Of a stretch of DNA of 64,000 nt, positions 59,992 to 64,000 are shown piece after piece. The notes under the pieces are model-generated. The model was not told the origin of the DNA and did not search any database. It saw only the letters and a list, made by a program, of their open reading frames with translations. The position numbers were made by a program, and so were the translations under genes. The stretch spans positions 3,596,001 through 3,660,000 of the forward strand of contig NZ_JACHJS010000001.1 of assembly GCF_014203755.1 (NCBI RefSeq), written 5' to 3'. Every line of letters starts with the position of its first letter. Positions within the stretch are counted from its first letter, which is position 1. Origin of the DNA: Saccharothrix violaceirubra (GTDB taxonomy: Bacteria; Actinomycetota; Actinomycetes; Mycobacteriales; Pseudonocardiaceae).

Positions 59992-60011
59992 CCACACCGT
60001 CCACAGTGGAA

Positions 60012-60039
60012 TCCCGGCACCACGGGCGTGGTGCCGGGA
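60012..60039. terminator. Bidirectional terminator between the YVTN gene and folD
   Basis: A 12-bp perfect stem (TCCCGGCACCAC / GTGGTGCCGGGA) with a 4-nt GGGC loop. It lies between two convergent genes, 20 bp after one stop and 5 bp after the other. Confidence 0.8.
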
Positions 60040-60043
60040 CCAC

Positions 60044-60868
60044 TCACAGACCGCGGGCGGCCTGCGCGGTGTGCTTGAGCAGAACAGCCGTGGTGACCGG
60101 GCCGACGCCGCCGGGCACCGGGGTCAGCGCGCCCGCGACCCCGGCGACGTCCGGACGCACGTCGCCGACCAGGGAGCCGTCCGCCGCCGGGTTGGTGCCG
60201 ACGTCCACGACGACCGCACCCGGCTTCACGTGCTCCGCGCCCACGAAACCCGCACGGCCCACGGCGACCACGAGCACATCGGCCTCCCTGGTCACCGCGG
60301 GAAGATCGGCCGTGCGCGAGTGGCACACCGTCACGGTCGCGTCGGCGGCCAGCAGCAGCAACGCGGCAGGCTTGCCGACCACCGTCGACCGGCCCACCAC
60401 CACGGCCCGGGTACCGGCCAGCGGCACCCCCTCGTGCCGCAGCACCTCCAGCACGGCGACGGCCGTCGCGGGCGCGAAGCCCGACAGGCCCGCCGCCACC
60501 CGGCCCAGGCTCTCCGGGTTCGCGCCGTCCACGTCCTTGCGCGGGTCGATGAACGCGCCGACGTCGTCGAGCGCCACGCCGTCGGGCAGCGGGGTCTGGC
60601 AGATCACGCCGTGCACGGACGGATCGGCCGACAGGTCCGCGAGCCGGTCGACGACGTCCTGTCGAGACGGTTCCTCCAACTGCACGACCCGGCACGCGAT
60701 GCCGACCTTGCGCGCGGCCCGTTCGATCGACCGCACGTACCAGGCCGTGGCCTCGTCCCGGGTCGGTACCAGCACGGCCAGCGTCGGCGGCACCGACGCG
60801 GTCGCCACGGCCGCGGTCACCTCGGCCGTGATGGTCGCCGCGATCGCCCGCCCGTCGATGCGCCTCAT
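60044..60868 (-). CDS. folD: FolD, methylene-THF dehydrogenase/cyclohydrolase, catalytic Lys replaced
   Basis: 274 residues. FolD interconverts methylene-, methenyl- and formyl-tetrahydrofolate in the cytosol. Seen are the QTPLPDGV block near 90, KDVDGANPESLGR near 110, VVVGRSTVVGKPAALLLL (NADP site) near 150, TVCHSRT, and the C-terminal TPVPGGVGPVTTAVLL. In the active-site helix, where FolD normally has Y-V-x-x-K, this protein has WYVRSIERAARKVG: Ile (codon ATC) replaces the Lys needed for the cyclohydrolase step. The ATG at 60868 overlaps the stop of the FchA-like gene by 4 bp. The neighbour probably supplies the missing cyclohydrolase. Confidence 0.92.
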   Translation of the reverse strand: MRRIDGRAIAATITAEVTAAVATASVPPTLAVLVPTRDEATAWYVRSIERAARKVGIACRVVQLEEPSRQDVVDRLADLSADPSVHGVICQTPLPDGVALDDVGAFIDPRKDVDGANPESLGRVAAGLSGFAPATAVAVLEVLRHEGVPLAGTRAVVVGRSTVVGKPAALLLLAADATVTVCHSRTADLPAVTREADVLVVAVGRAGFVGAEHVKPGAVVVDVGTNPAADGSLVGDVRPDVAGVAGALTPVPGGVGPVTTAVLLKHTAQAARGL

Positions 60869-61470
60869 CGGCCGACCCGCTCCCGCACGGCGGCCACGAC
60901 CGCGTCCGCCCGGCCGATCGCGGGCAGGTGCCCGTCCAGGGCCGCGGCGAGCGACGACCGACGCGGGTCGTCGCCCAGCCCGGCCAGGTTGATCTCGACG
61001 TTCACCGCGGCGGACTCCAGTGCGGCACGCGCGGACGACGCCGCGACCGCCACGTCCGACAGCACGTTCGGATTCGCGCCCGCCAGCACCGATTCCGCCA
61101 GGGCGACGACCGACGCGGCGAGCGCGGCCGTGCGCAGCGGCACGTCCGCGGCGGCGGCCAACGCGTCGCGCACGGCGGTGCCCCGCGTCTCCTTCGGCAG
61201 CCGGTAGGCCGCGATCACCGCGTCGAACGCGACCGCGTCGGCGTCGGCGAGTTCCACGGCGGTCAGGCGCAGCCGTTCGGCCTCGTGCAACGCCCCGGTC
61301 ATCGTCTCCTCGTGGGCGGCGTACTTCGGCCGTCCGATCGTCAGGTTGCACACCATCGACACCAGGGCCGCACCCACGGCCGCGTTGAGCGCCGCCGCCG
61401 CGCCGCCGCCGGGTGTCGACGCGCCCGAGGCGAGGTCGGCCAACCACTCGCCCACTTTCCGTGACTCCAC
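60865..61470 (-). CDS. fchA: Methenyl-THF cyclohydrolase, FchA/formiminotransferase-cyclodeaminase family
   Basis: 201 residues from the GTG at 61470 (GGGGGA upstream). It has the all-helical cyclodeaminase/cyclohydrolase pattern: VGEWLADLASGASTPGGGAAAALNAAVGAALVSMVCNLTIGRPKYA at the N-terminus, LADADAVAFDAVIAAYRLP, and a C-terminal SDVAVAASSARAALESAAVNVEINL. FchA proteins hydrolyse 5,10-methenyl-THF to 10-formyl-THF. The ATGA overlap with folD makes a two-gene C1-folate unit. Deamination of formimino-THF is the alternative activity; nothing nearby points to histidine breakdown. Confidence 0.85.
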   Translation of the reverse strand: MESRKVGEWLADLASGASTPGGGAAAALNAAVGAALVSMVCNLTIGRPKYAAHEETMTGALHEAERLRLTAVELADADAVAFDAVIAAYRLPKETRGTAVRDALAAAADVPLRTAALAASVVALAESVLAGANPNVLSDVAVAASSARAALESAAVNVEINLAGLGDDPRRSSLAAALDGHLPAIGRADAVVAAVRERVGR

Positions 61471-61632
61471 GTGTCCCCCAATCGCAGATCCGCAGCTCAC
61501 CCTATACGGCGACTGAGCAGCACTCGTCCAGTCCACAGAGGACCAATGGGTACATGTCCGGCACTTTCGGGTTACATATGGTCCTCGTTAGGGGTATTAC
61601 GTGATGACCACACTTTCGGTTCGGGAGGACCC

Positions 61633-62298
61633 ATGCGCACGGCGATCGCCCTCGCCGCCCTCACGCTGGTGGCCGGGTGCGGCCTCGGCGCACCCCCCGG
61701 CGGCGGCGTCGCCGACGGCCGGGTCCCGGACGGCACACCCGACGCGGCCGCCGCGCGCACCCTCCTCGCCGGACTCGTCGTCGCCGAACCGGGCACCCTC
61801 AAGGGCTACGAACGCGACTGCGACAAGGGCGCGGCCTGCGTCTTCGGGCGCGCGTGGAAGGACGTCGACGGCGACGGGTGCGACCAGCGCAGCCAGGTCC
61901 TCGCCCGCGACCTCACCGACGTCAAGCGCAAGGACGGCCGGTGCGGCGTCGAATCCGGCACGCTCGCCGATCCCTACACCGGCGAGACGATCACGTCCGT
62001 CTCCAAGATCCAGATCGACCACGTCGTGCCGCTGGCCGAGATGTGGCGCAGCGGAGCCGCCGCGTGGCCGGCCGACCGGCGGGTGGCGGCGGCCAACGAC
62101 CTGCGCAACCTCGTGGCCGTGCAGGGCAAGGCCAACCAGTCCAAGAGCGACCACACGCCGGACGAGTGGATGCCGCCCAACGCCGCGTACGCGTGCTCCT
62201 ACGGGCGCATGTACGTCGGCGTGAAGGCGAACTACGCGTTGACCATCAGCGCACCCGAACGTGCCGCGTTGGAGTCCGCGTTGGCCAAGTGCGGCTGA
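61633..62298 (+). CDS. HNH-endonuclease family lipoprotein (DUF1524-like)
   Basis: 221 residues, ATG at 61633 with GGGAGGA about 4 nt upstream. The N-terminus is a lipoprotein signal (MRTAIALAALTLVAGCGLG, lipobox LVAGC). The nuclease part has CDQRSQVLARDL, KIQIDHVVPLAEMWRSGAAAWPADRR, then AANDLRNLVAVQGKANQSKSDHTPDEWMPP: the D-H-V and N...N motifs of the HNH fold, as in GmrSD-type C-terminal domains. Such exported HNH proteins are common in actinobacteria and are thought to degrade extracellular DNA. The upstream region (61471-61632) should hold its promoter. Confidence 0.88.
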   Translation: MRTAIALAALTLVAGCGLGAPPGGGVADGRVPDGTPDAAAARTLLAGLVVAEPGTLKGYERDCDKGAACVFGRAWKDVDGDGCDQRSQVLARDLTDVKRKDGRCGVESGTLADPYTGETITSVSKIQIDHVVPLAEMWRSGAAAWPADRRVAAANDLRNLVAVQGKANQSKSDHTPDEWMPPNAAYACSYGRMYVGVKANYALTISAPERAALESALAKCG

Positions 62299-62305
62299 CC
62301 GCCCG

Positions 62306-64000
62306 TCACATGTCGGCGAGGATCATGCCGTCCCACCACTGGTACAGCCGCTCCAACGCCAACCCGCCGGTCGCGCTCGAGGACCGCAGCACGCCGACGG
62401 TCAACGTCTTCGAGTCCGACCACCACACCTGACCACGTCCGTCCTTGACGAAGCAGGTCTTGTAGTCGCCGTCGAGCGGGCCGTCGGTCGTGCGCGAGTA
62501 CGCGGCGTAGTGCGGCGTCAGCTCCTGCGGCTTGCACCCGCCCTGGGCGTCGTTGCGCGGGATGTTGTTGCCGCTCATCACGTCGAGGAAGAACTCGTCC
62601 TGCTTCCCCCGGCTGGCGAACAGGTGGAAGACGGCCTCGTCGGGCGCGGGGAGCTGCGGGTGCACCCGGTTGGCCTTGGCACAGGAGATCGACGCCTCGG
62701 CACCGGCCTGGGTGGTCGTCTCCTTGCAGGTCGTGTTGCCCGAGTAGACGTAAGGCAGCAACGCCCGCAACCGCTGCACCGACTCCGGATCGGCACCGCC
62801 CGAGGTGGGGGGCACGTCCTCGGTCGTGGTCGACGCCGCCGTGGCGCTCGACGGCCCCGGCCCCTGCTGCCCGGAACCGCGCGACGCCAGGACGGTGGCC
62901 ACGACGCCCACCATCACCACCACCGCGATCGACACGGACACGACCAACGCCCGGTTGGCCGCGAACCACCCCTGCCCACCGCCGGCACCGGCCCACGCGG
63001 GCGCCGGATGCGGACCGGTCACGGCCAAGGGCGTGGGCGGCAACGAGTTCCCGCCCAGACTCGGGTGGGAAGGCCCGCCCAACCGCGTGGGCGGCAACGA
63101 CGAACCGCCCAGGTTGCCCGGCACACCCCGCACGCCGCCGGCGGGCGTACCCGGCACGGGCACACCACGCGCGGGCGTACCCCCGACGACGGGCTGGGCG
63201 ACCGCGGGCGCACCCGACGCGGACCCGCCACCGACGACAGGCCGACCGACGACCGGAATCCCGGCAGCGGGCGTACCCGGCACCGGCACACCCACGACCG
63301 GCTGACCGGCCACCGGCGTACCACCGACCGGCTGGCCGACCACGGGAATCCCGGCAGCCGGCGTACCCGGCACCGACGCTCCACTCGCGACCGGCCGACC
63401 GGCCACCGGACTCCCGGCCACCGGCGCACCGTCGACCGGCCGGCCGACAACGGGGGTCCCCGCCACCGGCGTACCCGGCACGGGCACACCGCCGACCACG
63501 GGAATCCCGGCAGCCGGCGTACCCGGCGCCGCGACTCCGGCGACCGACCGGCCAGCCACCGGAGTTCCGGCCATCGGCGAACCGACCACGGGCGCTTCAC
63601 CGGCGGGAATGCCCACTACGGGCACCTCGGCAGCAGGAGCGTCCGCGACCGGCACGGGCGTCTCGACCGGCGTAGCACCAGCCTCCGGCGTGCCGGCAGG
63701 CGTGCCCGTCGCCGCAACCGCACCGCCCGCCGACGACCCGACCTCCGAATCGGCCGACACCCCGGTGCTACCGACGGCCGGTGTTCCGACGCCGGGAACG
63801 ATCTCCTCCGTCGGCGCACGACCGGCGACCGGTCCGCCGCCGACGGCGGAACCCTCGGCCGACCCACTCGACCGCACCTCGTCGGCCGCCACGGCACTCC
63901 CCGGCGGGTCGCCGACAGGCGTACCACCCACCGGCACGTCACTTCCCGGCGGACCACCGGCCACCGGCACACCGCTCGCGGCCGAAGACCCGTCGAGACC
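62306..64000 (-). CDS. Repeat-rich single-pass membrane protein, C-terminal part (cut by window edge)
   Basis: The frame is open to position 64000, so the start is outside the window; about 564 residues are visible. Residues up to about 330 are low-complexity repeats of the type GTPVAGxPVVGxPV, rich in Pro, Val and Gly. Then comes a transmembrane helix (ALVVSVSIAVVVMVGVVATVLA) and an extracytoplasmic domain of about 190 residues with four or more Cys (SGNTTCKETTTQAGAEASISCAKANRVHPQL, GGCKPQEL, DYKTCFVKDG). Topology with a disordered inner part resembles a mycobacterial-type Ser/Thr kinase tail or a cell-wall sensor. No kinase motif is inside the window. Confidence 0.7.
   Translation of the reverse strand, partial: GLDGSSAASGVPVAGGPPGSDVPVGGTPVGDPPGSAVAADEVRSSGSAEGSAVGGGPVAGRAPTEEIVPGVGTPAVGSTGVSADSEVGSSAGGAVAATGTPAGTPEAGATPVETPVPVADAPAAEVPVVGIPAGEAPVVGSPMAGTPVAGRSVAGVAAPGTPAAGIPVVGGVPVPGTPVAGTPVVGRPVDGAPVAGSPVAGRPVASGASVPGTPAAGIPVVGQPVGGTPVAGQPVVGVPVPGTPAAGIPVVGRPVVGGGSASGAPAVAQPVVGGTPARGVPVPGTPAGGVRGVPGNLGGSSLPPTRLGGPSHPSLGGNSLPPTPLAVTGPHPAPAWAGAGGGQGWFAANRALVVSVSIAVVVMVGVVATVLASRGSGQQGPGPSSATAASTTTEDVPPTSGGADPESVQRLRALLPYVYSGNTTCKETTTQAGAEASISCAKANRVHPQLPAPDEAVFHLFASRGKQDEFFLDVMSGNNIPRNDAQGGCKPQELTPHYAAYSRTTDGPLDGDYKTCFVKDGRGQVWWSDSKTLTVGVLRSSSATGGLALERLYQWWDGMILADM
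63100..63640. repeat. Degenerate 15/30-bp tandem repeats coding for GxPV units
   Basis: Repeated words such as ggcgtacccggcac, ggaatcccggcagc and gaccggccgacc recur at multiples of 15 bp. On the minus strand they encode G-x-P-V-[AVP]-G units. The repeats are degenerate at third positions and in phase with the reading frame. Confidence 0.7.

Noticed and set aside
61588..61595. Single TTAGGGGTA upstream of the HNH nuclease gene
   Set aside because: It is only one heptamer without the 10-bp repeats, is far from the cluster, and lies before an unrelated gene. Chance is enough to explain it.

Overview
The window is about 73% G+C, almost fully coding, and rich in GTG starts and 4-bp gene overlaps. 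It carries a modular type I polyketide synthase (PKS), a LAL-type LuxR regulator, SigE-family and PucR-type regulators, and a HspR-type operator. This points to a chromosomal piece of a filamentous actinomycete, most likely Pseudonocardiales (Saccharothrix, Lentzea or Actinosynnema type). That placement is inference. I found no rRNA, tRNA, CRISPR array, transposase or integrase.

Left part (1-37,120, all minus strand): a complete small PKS cluster. Read in transcription order, it starts with a LAL regulator (34892-37120). Four PKS genes follow: a KSQ loading module plus fully reducing module 1; module 2 (KR only); modules 3 (DH, KR) and 4 (no reduction); and module 5 (DH, KR) with a thioesterase. 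Next come a short-chain dehydrogenase, two SnoaL/NTF2-fold proteins and a four-gene oligopeptide-type ABC transporter operon that leaves the window at position 1. Collinear reading predicts a propionate-started hexaketide of 13 backbone carbons with one methyl branch. This would be a 9-hydroxy-4-methyl-5-oxo-trideca-2,6-dienoic acid (C14H22O4) or its 10-membered lactone (C14H20O3). A 1-bp insertion in a C run breaks the module 1 KR and ACP as the sequence stands. Two near-identical arrays of three TAGGGGT heptamers at 10-bp pitch lie before the first PKS gene and before the transporter operon. They are the best candidates for binding sites of the LAL activator, and they tie the transporter to the PKS.

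Middle part (37.6-48.9 kb): an unrecognised protein; a DUF1800/DUF1501 export pair; a GNAT acetyltransferase; a DUF1684 protein; a leucine-rich-like protein; a CoA-transferase; and two DegT/StrS-family proteins divergent from a Gfo/Idh-type oxidoreductase. One of the two DegT proteins has lost its PLP lysine.

Right part (49-64 kb): a tightly coupled vWA / adenylosuccinate-synthetase-like / NrtR-like cassette behind a near-perfect HAIR (HspR) operator; a SigE-family sigma factor with a membrane partner; a secreted DUF4394 protein; two tandem PucR-type regulators; a NADAR protein; an internally duplicated DoxX-like membrane protein; and a secreted YVTN beta-propeller. Then come folD (catalytic Lys changed to Ile) with a separate cyclohydrolase fchA, an HNH-nuclease lipoprotein, and the C-terminal part of a repeat-rich membrane protein cut by the window edge.
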